Source: Lachnospiraceae bacterium
GTDB taxonomy: Bacteria; Bacillota; Clostridia; Lachnospirales; Lachnospiraceae
DNA: 64,000 nt
Direction: 5' to 3'
Assembly (NCBI GenBank): GCA_017617395.1
Contig: JAFZWG010000074.1
Coordinates: 30,988 to 94,987, forward strand
A program made the translations under genes and the position numbers. Below the pieces are notes generated by a model that was given only the letters and a program-made list of their open reading frames with translations, searched no databases and had not been told where the DNA came from. Positions 55,114 to 62,946 of the stretch are shown here, piece after piece. Every line of letters starts with the position of its first letter. Positions within the stretch are counted from its first letter, which is position 1.

Positions 55114-55150
55114 AACCGCCTCCGCTGCCACACCGGCAACAGAGGCGGTT
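55114..55150. terminator. Bidirectional terminator between convergent genes
   Basis: AACCGCCTC and GAGGCGGTT arms enclose an inner TGCC/GGCA stem. The plus side continues TTTTATTATT and the minus side GTTTTTT, so it can end both the GH120 gene and the YD-repeat gene. Confidence 0.85.
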
Positions 55151-55177
55151 TTATTATTCCGAACTATTCGCTTTGCG

Positions 55178-56470
55178 TTACGGTTCCAGGTACAGCGGGC
55201 AGAAGTACGATTCACCCTCTTTCACCTTCTCCTCTTCGAGGACAAACGGAGCATTGATAAACTCCTCCGTCTCTGTTCCCCAATCTTCCGACTTGCCGGT
55301 CATTTTGATCAGATTGCCGTATTCATCGTAATCGAACGTCCAGACTTCCTTGTACTCCGGCCGCTCTCGCTTGACAAGACGCCCCTGATCATCGTACGTG
55401 TTCAGCGTATCGATCATCTCGCCGACCTCGTCATTCCAGAAGGTCTTCTTCACAAGGTCACCGTTTGCATTATATTCATACGCACCGCCGTAATTCGGTC
55501 CGGAGCCGTCAAGATACTTCGTTTCGATCGCCTCCCGGTATCCGCCCGACGGAAGCTCCTCGTACGTGGATTCCGACCTGCTGAGCGCAACTCCGAATTC
55601 ATCTTTCGTTACCCTCAGAATAATCCGACCTTCGTCATCCCTTTCGGCAACGCTCTCATGCCCGTCGTCAAAGTAGGAAAATGTAACGCTCTTCCCCTCA
55701 TGGTATTCCGTCTTCTCCGTCAGAAAGCACTCGCCGTTATCCAAAACCTTAAACTCGCGGGTAACTCTTCCCTGCTCGTCATACTCCGTGATTGCCTCGA
55801 GTTCGGAATCCGAGTCTTCCGCAGCATCTGCGATTGCTCTCCAGTCGCCGTTGTTGCCGCTTAATTTGCCAAAGTTCGTATACCTCTGCCGGCACAACCA
55901 GCGACTCTCCTCTTTGTAAACGGTCCACACAAGGCTCGAAACACTTCCGTCGTAGTTGTAACCGATATCAGCGATCAAAACATCGTTTCCGAACGCATCC
56001 TTTTCGTACACGGTCTCGTAGGTCTTGACAAGCTTCTCACCGTTGTGTCTCCACATGACAACCCCGACCTTGTCACCCTTCTCGTTGTACACTTCGGCCC
56101 GCTTCTCGGTGATGATATCGCCGTCGCGCCTTACGACGCACTCCATGGTATGATGCGTCGCCTCATCATACTCGTACAGCGTATTCTCCGAGCCGCCTTC
56201 CGGGTCATAGTGGGTGTTCACGATGCAGCGGCCGTACTCATCGTACTGGTACTTGTCCAGGTAATACTCGGCAGACCCGTTCTTCGAGAAAATGGTGGCC
56301 GTCCGGCGCCAGACAACAACACTCCCCTGCGGAATCACCGCCGGAATTGTCGGCGTCGGCTCGCGCTTCACGCGCTTCGAGGCCGGAATGGCGACCTTGA
56401 TCACCAACAGAGCAATTGCGACAACAAGACAAATGCCTCCGATCAACAATGCAACTTTCTTTCGATTCAT
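55178..56470 (-). CDS. Membrane-anchored YD-repeat-like protein
   Basis: This 430-residue protein has a basic N-terminus, one membrane helix (about residues 6-24) and a short REPTPTIP linker. About 380 outer residues contain many YD/RHS-like units: KYQYDEYGRCIVNTHYD, ITEYDEQGRVTREF, YEYNANGDLVKKTF, NTYDDQGRLVKRE and FDYDEYGNLIKM. YD repeats form beta-sheet shells that in other proteins bind carbohydrate or enclose toxins. No toxin-like C-terminus or peptidase is seen here. The ATG at 56470 has GGGGGAG upstream. Role unknown; a surface scaffold is plausible. Confidence 0.75.
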   Translation of the reverse strand: MNRKKVALLIGGICLVVAIALLVIKVAIPASKRVKREPTPTIPAVIPQGSVVVWRRTATIFSKNGSAEYYLDKYQYDEYGRCIVNTHYDPEGGSENTLYEYDEATHHTMECVVRRDGDIITEKRAEVYNEKGDKVGVVMWRHNGEKLVKTYETVYEKDAFGNDVLIADIGYNYDGSVSSLVWTVYKEESRWLCRQRYTNFGKLSGNNGDWRAIADAAEDSDSELEAITEYDEQGRVTREFKVLDNGECFLTEKTEYHEGKSVTFSYFDDGHESVAERDDEGRIILRVTKDEFGVALSRSESTYEELPSGGYREAIETKYLDGSGPNYGGAYEYNANGDLVKKTFWNDEVGEMIDTLNTYDDQGRLVKRERPEYKEVWTFDYDEYGNLIKMTGKSEDWGTETEEFINAPFVLEEEKVKEGESYFCPLYLEP

Positions 56471-56518
56471 AGTATCTCCCCCGTTCACAAATCTCGCCTC
56501 TACGTCAAATCGGATCGA

Positions 56519-57184
56519 TCAATCAACCTTCTTCAGCAACATGTGCGAAAACTTGTACTGCGCGCCCTCGCTCGCGGAATTGCTGTTGATGTGCGGACCG
56601 CTCGGGCCGGCCAGACCATGGCACACCGTCTTCGTGTATTTCGTCTCCGTGTGCCGCATCACGTAGCCCGCAAGCTCTTTGCAGCCATACTCGGAAAATG
56701 CAGCATGATTGTAGCCGTCGACATCAAACGTGTAGCTGCGGCGTCCCTCGAGACGATCGCGGAAAATGAGTATCTCCTTCGCGCCGGCATTGGCATCCTT
56801 CACCAGGTACTGCACCACCTCATCCGCATCGAACTTCTTGTCGACCTCCGTGCGCTGCCCCAGCGACGCGAGGTACGCACCGAGCTTTGCCGCGTAGATG
56901 AATGCAAATACGACCACAACGCCGTACGCCAGCGTTCCCGCAATCGCATCGCCCGTAAGCTTCAGGAAATTCGAGAAAAAACCGACAAACGTGCTCAGGT
57001 TCATAAACAAAAGCACCAGTGCAACCGCGAGGCCGCCGAGCTGAATGATCCGGTACCACCACGGGCTCACGGATTTGCCGTCACGCTCGATTCGGCACTG
57101 CCGGAACTGAAACGTGAACGCCAACACGATTGCCGCCACGAACAACATCACCATACCCGCCGAATTGGCTTTGAGATACTCCAT
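56519..57184 (-). CDS. Membrane protein of unknown function
   Basis: I do not recognise this 221-residue protein. Three membrane helices are visible (about 8-26, 48-66 and 75-100). The C-terminal half (about 110-221) is soluble, with AKEILIFRDRLEGRRSYTFDVDGYN and a pattern of Tyr, His and Lys. The ATG at 57184 follows AGGAGG at a slightly long 12-base spacing. It has its own promoter and a strong leader hairpin, and the YD-repeat gene follows 48 bases later, so the two may be cotranscribed. Confidence 0.65.
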   Translation of the reverse strand: MEYLKANSAGMVMLFVAAIVLAFTFQFRQCRIERDGKSVSPWWYRIIQLGGLAVALVLLFMNLSTFVGFFSNFLKLTGDAIAGTLAYGVVVVFAFIYAAKLGAYLASLGQRTEVDKKFDADEVVQYLVKDANAGAKEILIFRDRLEGRRSYTFDVDGYNHAAFSEYGCKELAGYVMRHTETKYTKTVCHGLAGPSGPHINSNSASEGAQYKFSHMLLKKVD

Positions 57185-57232
57185 AAGAACTACATTCCTC
57201 CTGACACTTTCCTGATAATCACACACGAAAGA

Positions 57233-57259
57233 ACGGGACAGGATGAGCTCCTGTCCCGT
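57233..57259 (-). terminator. Perfect 11-bp hairpin in the gap after 57346
   Basis: ACGGGACAGGA and TCCTGTCCCGT pair perfectly around TGAGC. On the minus strand TCTTTCGTG follows, a poor U-run. It may terminate the upstream gene or act as a leader hairpin at about +13 to +39 of the next transcript. Confidence 0.55.
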
Positions 57260-57278
57260 ATCTCACCGTATTACGGAA

Positions 57279-57307
57279 ATATTACCACAAAACAACCGTG
57301 CGTGCAA
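57279..57307 (-). promoter_or_regulatory. Promoter of the 56519 gene
   Basis: On the minus strand TTGCAC (57307-57302), 17 bases, TAATAT (57284-57279), with TGG as extended -10. It lies between the 57346 stop and the hairpin. Confidence 0.6.
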
Positions 57308-57345
57308 GCGGTTTCGCCTGACTCAAGCGGATGGATTAGCTCGTC

Positions 57346-58869
57346 TTATTCTGGCAGGAACTGCACTCTCCACCCCGGTTCGCCCTCCGGCGTCACCACG
57401 GAGTAATCGTAGAAGTCCTTACCTTCTGCGGCGGAAATCTCCGCCAGCGTAATCGGCACCGTGACATAGTTTCCGTTGTCGTCAATTACCGTCGTCTGAT
57501 ACTCGCAGAAATCGCCGTTTCCGCGAATGCCGCCCGTCACCATCCAGCCGCGGGTGTAGATGGCCTTCTTCATCGTTGTACCGCTGATCAGGATCGCTGC
57601 GTCCGAGCCGCAGATTTCAACGTAGACATTGCGGTCAACCATCAGCGCGGCAGGGCCCCACTCGCCGTAGATCATCAGTCCGACAGCAGCGGCCGAATCC
57701 TCGTTGACATAGAGTTCGCCGTCACCGGTGATGATCGCACTTCCGGAGTGTCCGGCACCCCACAGAACGATCTTGCCGATCTGGTTTTCACCGACCACCT
57801 TGATCGTAAAGCTGTTGCCCATCAGGTTGGTATCAATCACGTCCGCCTTGCAATTGTCAAGCGTGAGTGTGTTCGTGGCTCTGTCATACGTGGCACCCGG
57901 AACCTCTCCGAGCTCGTTGCCCATCGACGCCCAGACCGAACCGAGGACAAGGTACCTCGTCTCGCCGTCGACGGTAATCCGGATGTACTCCTCCGTACCT
58001 GCTCCGCTCCACGCGTAAGCGCCCGAGAAGTCCGGTTCCGTGTTCGGCATCGTCGGGAACTCCTCCCCTTCGACCTCCTCGAAGTAACCCGGTCCGTGGC
58101 TGTCCAGGTACGCATAATAATCCACGTCCTCACGGTACACCGCATAGACGGTTCCCTGTGCGACATACTGATTTCCCGGATTTTCGGGGTCGTCCGAGAC
58201 AACGGCGTCATCGCTGAACTCATAACCCAGAAACTCCTTCCGGCGGCTCTGCTCATCCAACTGTCTGTAGCCGCCCCAGGTCTTGAGCCATGCCCTCACC
58301 TCGGGCATCGGATCGCTGTCCGACAACGTCGTCTCAAACGTCTCGCCGTTGGCGCCCTCCACGTGGTACATCGTCAAAACCTTCGTCACCGCGCCGGAGA
58401 TGGAGCCTTCCGTGCCCGCCACCAGCTTCGGTGTCGGCGTAGACGTCGCCGCAACGGTCGGCGTCGGCGTGTTCGTCGGATTGTCATCGGGCTTCACCAC
58501 AGTCGTGACCTTCGGCTCGGCTCTTCGCTTCTCGCCCGACCGCAGGAAATCATTGCCGAGCGGATCGTAGCGAAGCGAGGCAAATACTACCGCCACCGTC
58601 ATGATCGTTGCCGCAACCGGCATGACGGTCTCATGCAATAAGTTCCGAAGTCTGTTGTTCCGCCTGCGCCGTTTTTCCTCCTCCGTCGCGGCCGCTTTCT
58701 TCACGGCGACCGCACCGAATTCCGGCGGCGCAAAATGCTCCTCCGCCGCAGCCGTAGCGCACTCCGGCGCCGGCTGCGCCACCTCGGGCGCTGGCATTAC
58801 AATCTCCGACGGAAGGCGGTAATCCTCCGCCGGCAGGACAAATTCGGAAGGCATCTGTCGTTTCTTCAT
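57346..58869 (-). CDS. Single-pass membrane protein with TP-rich linker and beta-rich outer domain
   Basis: I do not recognise this 507-residue protein. A cytoplasmic, Pro/Ala/Glu-rich N-terminus (1-75) includes repeated MPSE/PSEIVMPAPE motifs. One helix follows (about 82-102), then a Thr/Pro linker (NPTNTPTPTVAATSTPTPK). The outer part has an unassigned domain, then NTLTLDNCKADVIDTNLMGN and IIGDGELYVN-like stretches that suggest a short parallel beta-helix. No enzyme motif is seen. The ATG 58869 has GGGGAGGG upstream. It lies 45 bases after the MscS gene in the same direction. A cell-surface or wall-binding role is a guess. Confidence 0.65.
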   Translation of the reverse strand: MKKRQMPSEFVLPAEDYRLPSEIVMPAPEVAQPAPECATAAAEEHFAPPEFGAVAVKKAAATEEEKRRRRNNRLRNLLHETVMPVAATIMTVAVVFASLRYDPLGNDFLRSGEKRRAEPKVTTVVKPDDNPTNTPTPTVAATSTPTPKLVAGTEGSISGAVTKVLTMYHVEGANGETFETTLSDSDPMPEVRAWLKTWGGYRQLDEQSRRKEFLGYEFSDDAVVSDDPENPGNQYVAQGTVYAVYREDVDYYAYLDSHGPGYFEEVEGEEFPTMPNTEPDFSGAYAWSGAGTEEYIRITVDGETRYLVLGSVWASMGNELGEVPGATYDRATNTLTLDNCKADVIDTNLMGNSFTIKVVGENQIGKIVLWGAGHSGSAIITGDGELYVNEDSAAAVGLMIYGEWGPAALMVDRNVYVEICGSDAAILISGTTMKKAIYTRGWMVTGGIRGNGDFCEYQTTVIDDNGNYVTVPITLAEISAAEGKDFYDYSVVTPEGEPGWRVQFLPE

Positions 58870-58914
58870 ACGCACCCTCCCCTCATACCGAGGCTAACCA
58901 TCCCGGAAAGGGAG

Positions 58915-59808
58915 TTAACGGTCGAGATGCACGTCCATCTGCGGGAACGGGCACTCAACACCGAGCTTGCGGAATCCGAGCAGCAGGTCATGGTTGAGAA
59001 CACGCGCTCCGGAGTAGATGTTGCGCTCGTCCACGTTGACAACAAACCGAAGCACCACCGCACTGTCGGCGAGCTCCTGCACGCCTAAGTACTGCGGCAC
59101 CGCCGTCATCACGTCGGGATGCGCGAGGTAGATCTCCTCCATCAGTTTGGGGATCCCCGCCTCCAGCTTCAAAAGGTCCGTTCCGTACGGGATCGCGATG
59201 TCGCTGACGCTTCGGGACGGCATGTTGGAGCGGTTTAAGATGTTGGTCATCCCGGAATTGTTGACAATTTTCACGTTGCCGCCCATGTCCGTGATGCTGG
59301 TCGTGCGGATGCCGATGTTCGTGACCGTGCCGCGGAAGCCGTCAACCTCCACGATGTCACCGACATTGTACTGATTCTCAAACAGCATAAACGTTCCGGT
59401 CACAACGTCCGCGATCAGGCTCTCGGCGCTGAAACCGATGATCAACGTCAGAATTCCGACGCTGGCAACGATGGTCGAGATGTTGACGCCCAGAATCCAC
59501 AGGCCCCAGCACAGAATAACGATTGCGCACAGATACTTGATCAAGCTGGAAACGATGGAAATCACCGAGCGAACGCGGTGATTTTCCGGTGAAAACAGTC
59601 CGAGAACAAACTCGATCAGAGCCGTCATCGCAATCACGCCGAACACCATGATCAACAATTTCAAGATCTTGCTCCAGCCTACGTTGGAAAATGCATCCCC
59701 GAGCTTGTCGAACCCGAACTTGTCGGTCGCGGACCCGATCACCATAAACAGGACGAACAGGATGACACAGACGATCAACCGGATCAAAACAGATTTCTTT
59801 AACTTCAT
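58915..59808 (-). CDS. mscS: Small-conductance mechanosensitive channel (MscS family)
   Basis: MscS opens under membrane tension to release solutes on osmotic downshift. The 297-residue protein has three or four N-terminal helices, the pore-lining Gly/Ala helix (IGFSAESLIADVVTGTFMLFE) and the MscS beta domain (YNVGDIVEVDGFRGTVTNIGIRTT). The C-terminal domain ends CPFPQMDVHLDR, a family hallmark. I chose ATG 59808 with GGGAGGTGG upstream. It has its own promoter. Confidence 0.94.
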   Translation of the reverse strand: MKLKKSVLIRLIVCVILFVLFMVIGSATDKFGFDKLGDAFSNVGWSKILKLLIMVFGVIAMTALIEFVLGLFSPENHRVRSVISIVSSLIKYLCAIVILCWGLWILGVNISTIVASVGILTLIIGFSAESLIADVVTGTFMLFENQYNVGDIVEVDGFRGTVTNIGIRTTSITDMGGNVKIVNNSGMTNILNRSNMPSRSVSDIAIPYGTDLLKLEAGIPKLMEEIYLAHPDVMTAVPQYLGVQELADSAVVLRFVVNVDERNIYSGARVLNHDLLLGFRKLGVECPFPQMDVHLDR

Positions 59809-59867
59809 GCTCTCCACCTCCCGTAATTTCACGATTGCCGCTACGCGCAGCGCAATCACTTTTTCTA

Positions 59868-59896
59868 AGTATAGGACAAATGAAGATGCGATGCAA
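59868..59896 (-). promoter_or_regulatory. Promoter of mscS
   Basis: On the minus strand TTGCAT (59896-59891), 17 bases, TATACT (59873-59868). The leader carries a bulged GATTGC/GCAATC hairpin near 59833-59857. Confidence 0.65.
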
Positions 59897-60006
59897 ACAC
59901 AACAGTACCCGAAACTGCACAAAAATGCACAAACCAACACAAATGTAAGAAAATCACGCAGAAAAGACGCATTTTTCGAAAATATTGTGACAGACAAAAA
60001 TAACCC

Positions 60007-60035
60007 TTGACATGGTTTTGAAAACTATGTACAAT
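60007..60035 (+). promoter_or_regulatory. Promoter of the DegV gene
   Basis: Consensus TTGACA (60007-60012), 17 bases, TACAAT (60030-60035). It is the best promoter match in the window, divergent from mscS. Confidence 0.8.
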
Positions 60036-60053
60036 GGAGTCAACAACTTTGAA

Positions 60054-60077
60054 GGCCCGTTTTTAGCCTCTCGGGCC
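60054..60077 (+). promoter_or_regulatory. Leader hairpin before the DegV gene
   Basis: GGCCCG and CGGGCC pair perfectly around TTTTTAGCCTCT, about 10-35 bases into the transcript and 4 bases before the GAAAGG ribosome site. Confidence 0.4.
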
Positions 60078-60092
60078 GAAAGGACAAAGCGC

Positions 60093-61097
60093 ATGTTTCA
60101 GATTTTAGTGGACTCCGGCGCGAACATCCCTGCGGAGCTCGTTCGCCGGTACGATATCGCGGTTCTCTCGTTCATCAACATCACGGACGGGAAGCCGATG
60201 GTGTGCTTCACCCCCGATCTCACGATCGAGGAGGAGCGCGCAAAGGGCAAGGAATACTACGATGCCATCCGCAAGGGCATGAAGGTGCAGACCGGATTGA
60301 TCGGCGTCGGTGAATTTGAAGAATTCTTCCGCTCCTGCTGCGAGAAGGGCGAGGATGTTTTGTACATCTCCATCAGCAGCGGCATCAGCGGTACCTATAA
60401 CGCAGCGAGAATCGCTGCCGAGACCGTCAACGAAGAGATGACCAACGGCACGAGCGTTCGCCTGATCGACTCGAAGAACGCCTCTCTCGCGACCGGAATT
60501 CTCGCCATCTACGCAAGCGAGATGCGCGCCGAGGGCAAGACGCTCGACGAGATCGTTCCCGTCATCGAGTCGATGGTGCCCCGTATCAACGGCATTTTCA
60601 CCGTCGATGACCTCCGCTATCTCGCAAGAACCGGCCGTCTCACGGGCTCCAAGGCCATGATCGGCAATCTCTTAAGCATCAAACCCATCCTTCGCGGAAA
60701 CAAGGACGGCTACATCGTTCAGTACAAGAAGTGCCACGGCCGCAAGGCTGCTCTCAACACGCTCATCTCCTTAGTGTGCGACAACGTTGTCGATCCGGAG
60801 AACCAGATCCTCGGCATCGCCCACGCGGATGCGTACGAGGAAGCACGCTACATCATGGACGGTATCTGCAAGCGCATCAAGGTGCGTGCATTTATCGACA
60901 CGACCTACGACTTCTGCACGGGAAGCCACGTCGGTCCCGAGACCATCGCTCTCTTCTTCCTCGGAAAGGACCGCGAACTCACGGGTGCCGATCTTCTGAC
61001 CCGCGCTTCGGCTGCGGTGAGCTCTCAGATCGACTACATTCTCGACCACGAGGGCCGCAAGGTACCGCGCCCCGACTCGGGCAACGTCCACGCATAA
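60093..61097 (+). CDS. DegV-family fatty-acid-binding protein
   Basis: DegV (FakB-like) proteins bind fatty acids; in Gram-positive bacteria FakB presents them to FakA kinase for phosphorylation. The 334-residue protein starts MFQILVDSGANIPAELVRRYDI, has the SISSGISGTYNAA lipid-binding motif and RLTGSKAMIGNLLSIKPIL. I chose ATG 60093 with AAAGGA upstream. It has a consensus promoter and leader hairpin. No fakA is in the window. It lies near cardiolipin synthase, which may reflect shared lipid metabolism. Confidence 0.93.
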   Translation: MFQILVDSGANIPAELVRRYDIAVLSFINITDGKPMVCFTPDLTIEEERAKGKEYYDAIRKGMKVQTGLIGVGEFEEFFRSCCEKGEDVLYISISSGISGTYNAARIAAETVNEEMTNGTSVRLIDSKNASLATGILAIYASEMRAEGKTLDEIVPVIESMVPRINGIFTVDDLRYLARTGRLTGSKAMIGNLLSIKPILRGNKDGYIVQYKKCHGRKAALNTLISLVCDNVVDPENQILGIAHADAYEEARYIMDGICKRIKVRAFIDTTYDFCTGSHVGPETIALFFLGKDRELTGADLLTRASAAVSSQIDYILDHEGRKVPRPDSGNVHA

Positions 61098-61132
61098 CTT
61101 TGATTTCATTTCTTCAATTTTCCTCAACATAC

Positions 61133-61169
61133 GAAAGAAGCACAGCCCTCAGCAAGCTGTGCTTCTTTC
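61133..61169. terminator. Bidirectional terminator, degV-type gene / cls
   Basis: A perfect 14-bp stem GAAAGAAGCACAGC/GCTGTGCTTCTTTC with a nine-base loop. CTTTT follows on the plus side. It sits between convergent genes. Confidence 0.85.
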
Positions 61170-61189
61170 CTTTTGTCGTTGTTCGCAAA

Positions 61190-62797
61190 CTAGATAAGCG
61201 GCGCGATAAACCGCATCAAAAATCCCAGGAACACAAATCCCTTCTTCTCCTTCTTGATGGTCTCGTGCGTGACCTCCCGGCACTCTCCCATCGTCTTCGT
61301 AAAATCCTCCCTCACCCCGCCGATGGCCTCCGCCACCCGGTAAAGATACGTCGCGCACTCGTAGTTGTGGTAGAGACTCCGGTAATCGAGGTTGACGGAG
61401 CCGACCACCGCCCTCTCGTCGTCGCACAGAAACACCTTCGCGTGGACGAACCCGGGCGTGTACTCGTAGATCTTTACGCCGGCGTCGAGGAGCACGCGGT
61501 AGTAGGATTTGGCGAGGGCATAGGCGTACTTTTTGTCCGGAATTCCCGGCAGGATCAGCCGCACGTCCACGCCGCGCTGTGCCGCGTACTTTAAGGCTCC
61601 TTCCGTCTCGCCGTCCAGCACCAGGTACGGCGTCATGATGTAAACATAATGCTTCGCACGGTTTAAGATGTCCACGTACACCGTCTCGCCGACCTTGTAA
61701 TCGTCCATCGGGCAGTCCGCGTACGGGATGACGAAGCCGTTCCGGGCGGCTGCACTTGCATTTTCCGCACCGGGCGCGCTCACAAACGGCTTCCACACGG
61801 GCGTCTCCTCATCGATGTTCCACATCTGCAGAAACATCAATGTGAAGCTTCGAACCGCCTCGCCGCGCACCATCAACCCGGCGTCCTTCCAGACGCCGAA
61901 GCGCTCGATGCGGTTGATGTACTCGTCCGCAAAATTGATTCCGCCGGTGAAGGCCGTGCGGCCGTCCACGATGAGGATTTTCCGATGATCGCGGAAGTTG
62001 TAGCGCGACGACACGATTGGACGGATCGGCGCAAATTCCTTCGCGCGGATGCCGAACGACCGCAGTCTCGCGTCATAGTCCATCGGCAGGATCGACACAC
62101 CGCACATGCCGTCGTACATCACGCGCACGTCGACGCCGGCAGCGGCCTTCTGCATCAGAATCTCGAGCACCTTGCCCCACATATAGCCTTCGCCGATGAT
62201 GTAGCTCTCGAGGAAGATGAACTTCTCGGCCTTCGCGATTTCCGTCAAAACCTCCTCAAAGAACGCCTCTCCCGTCGGAAAATACACCGTCTCCTCACCC
62301 TCGTACGCAGGGAAGCATCCGCTGTGCCCGATGCATCGCACAAGCGCGTCCACGCCGCCGTCCGCATCCGCCAACGCCGCAGTCACCGCAGGGTCCTGCG
62401 GGATGCTGTGCAAGGTCTCCGCCGTCAGCGCCTCCACCCGCTCCTTGATGCGGCGATGCCCGAAACCCATCCTTGTGTAGAACAAAAAGATGGACGACGG
62501 AATCGGGATGATCGCGATGAAGAACAGCCACGTCAGCTTGCTCGACGCGTCGATGTCGCTCGCGAAGAGGTACACCAACATAGCGATCATGAACAGTCCG
62601 ATGATCACACGAAACGCCGGCTTAAAATCCTCGAGCCAGTCCAGAAACGAAACAAACACGACAATCTGCAGCACCATCAGCAGAAAAAGAATCCAAAAGC
62701 GGCTGAAAAAGAACGAAAAAATCCCCTTCTTTCGTTTCTTTGTCAGCCGCAAAATGCCGTCCTCGTAATACTTTTCGTAAACCGTAGCCTTAGCCAT
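61190..62797 (-). CDS. cls: Cardiolipin synthase (PLD superfamily)
   Basis: Cls makes cardiolipin from two phosphatidylglycerols. The 535-residue protein has three N-terminal helices (about 33-52, 62-79, 90-107). Its two HKD motifs are at 271-278 (HRKILIVD) and 452-460 (HAKVFLCDD), each followed by GGIN or GSVN. The ATG at 62797 has GGGGGAAG upstream; a start at 62812 is also possible. It converges with the DegV gene and diverges from the AEC permease. Confidence 0.95.
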   Translation of the reverse strand: MAKATVYEKYYEDGILRLTKKRKKGIFSFFFSRFWILFLLMVLQIVVFVSFLDWLEDFKPAFRVIIGLFMIAMLVYLFASDIDASSKLTWLFFIAIIPIPSSIFLFYTRMGFGHRRIKERVEALTAETLHSIPQDPAVTAALADADGGVDALVRCIGHSGCFPAYEGEETVYFPTGEAFFEEVLTEIAKAEKFIFLESYIIGEGYMWGKVLEILMQKAAAGVDVRVMYDGMCGVSILPMDYDARLRSFGIRAKEFAPIRPIVSSRYNFRDHRKILIVDGRTAFTGGINFADEYINRIERFGVWKDAGLMVRGEAVRSFTLMFLQMWNIDEETPVWKPFVSAPGAENASAAARNGFVIPYADCPMDDYKVGETVYVDILNRAKHYVYIMTPYLVLDGETEGALKYAAQRGVDVRLILPGIPDKKYAYALAKSYYRVLLDAGVKIYEYTPGFVHAKVFLCDDERAVVGSVNLDYRSLYHNYECATYLYRVAEAIGGVREDFTKTMGECREVTHETIKKEKKGFVFLGFLMRFIAPLI

Positions 62798-62819
62798 ATT
62801 CGCTTCCCCCATTTGCTCT

Positions 62820-62848
62820 ATTATACCGAAAAATACATCCAAAAGCAA
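62820..62848 (-). promoter_or_regulatory. Promoter of cls
   Basis: On the minus strand TTGCTT (62848-62843), 17 bases, consensus TATAAT (62825-62820). Confidence 0.65.
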
Positions 62849-62858
62849 TGAATATTCG

Positions 62859-62887
62859 TTGCATCGCACGCTGTTTGGTATTATACT
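62859..62887 (+). promoter_or_regulatory. Promoter of the AEC permease gene
   Basis: TTGCAT (62859-62864), 17 bases, TATACT (62882-62887), the same hexamers as the mscS promoter. The start points of the two divergent promoters are about 80 bases apart. Confidence 0.65.
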
Positions 62888-62946
62888 GTCGGCGGCGCGC
62901 ACCCTCACGGGCGCGTGAGCATAAGTAACATTCGGGAGCATTTTCC

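Noticed and set aside
52786-55215. Long open frame (about 800 codons) on the minus strand opposite the GH120 gene
   Set aside because: It is the antisense shadow of a GC-rich coding region. Its translation is Arg/Asp/Val-rich with no family pattern, and it overlaps the start of trxA.
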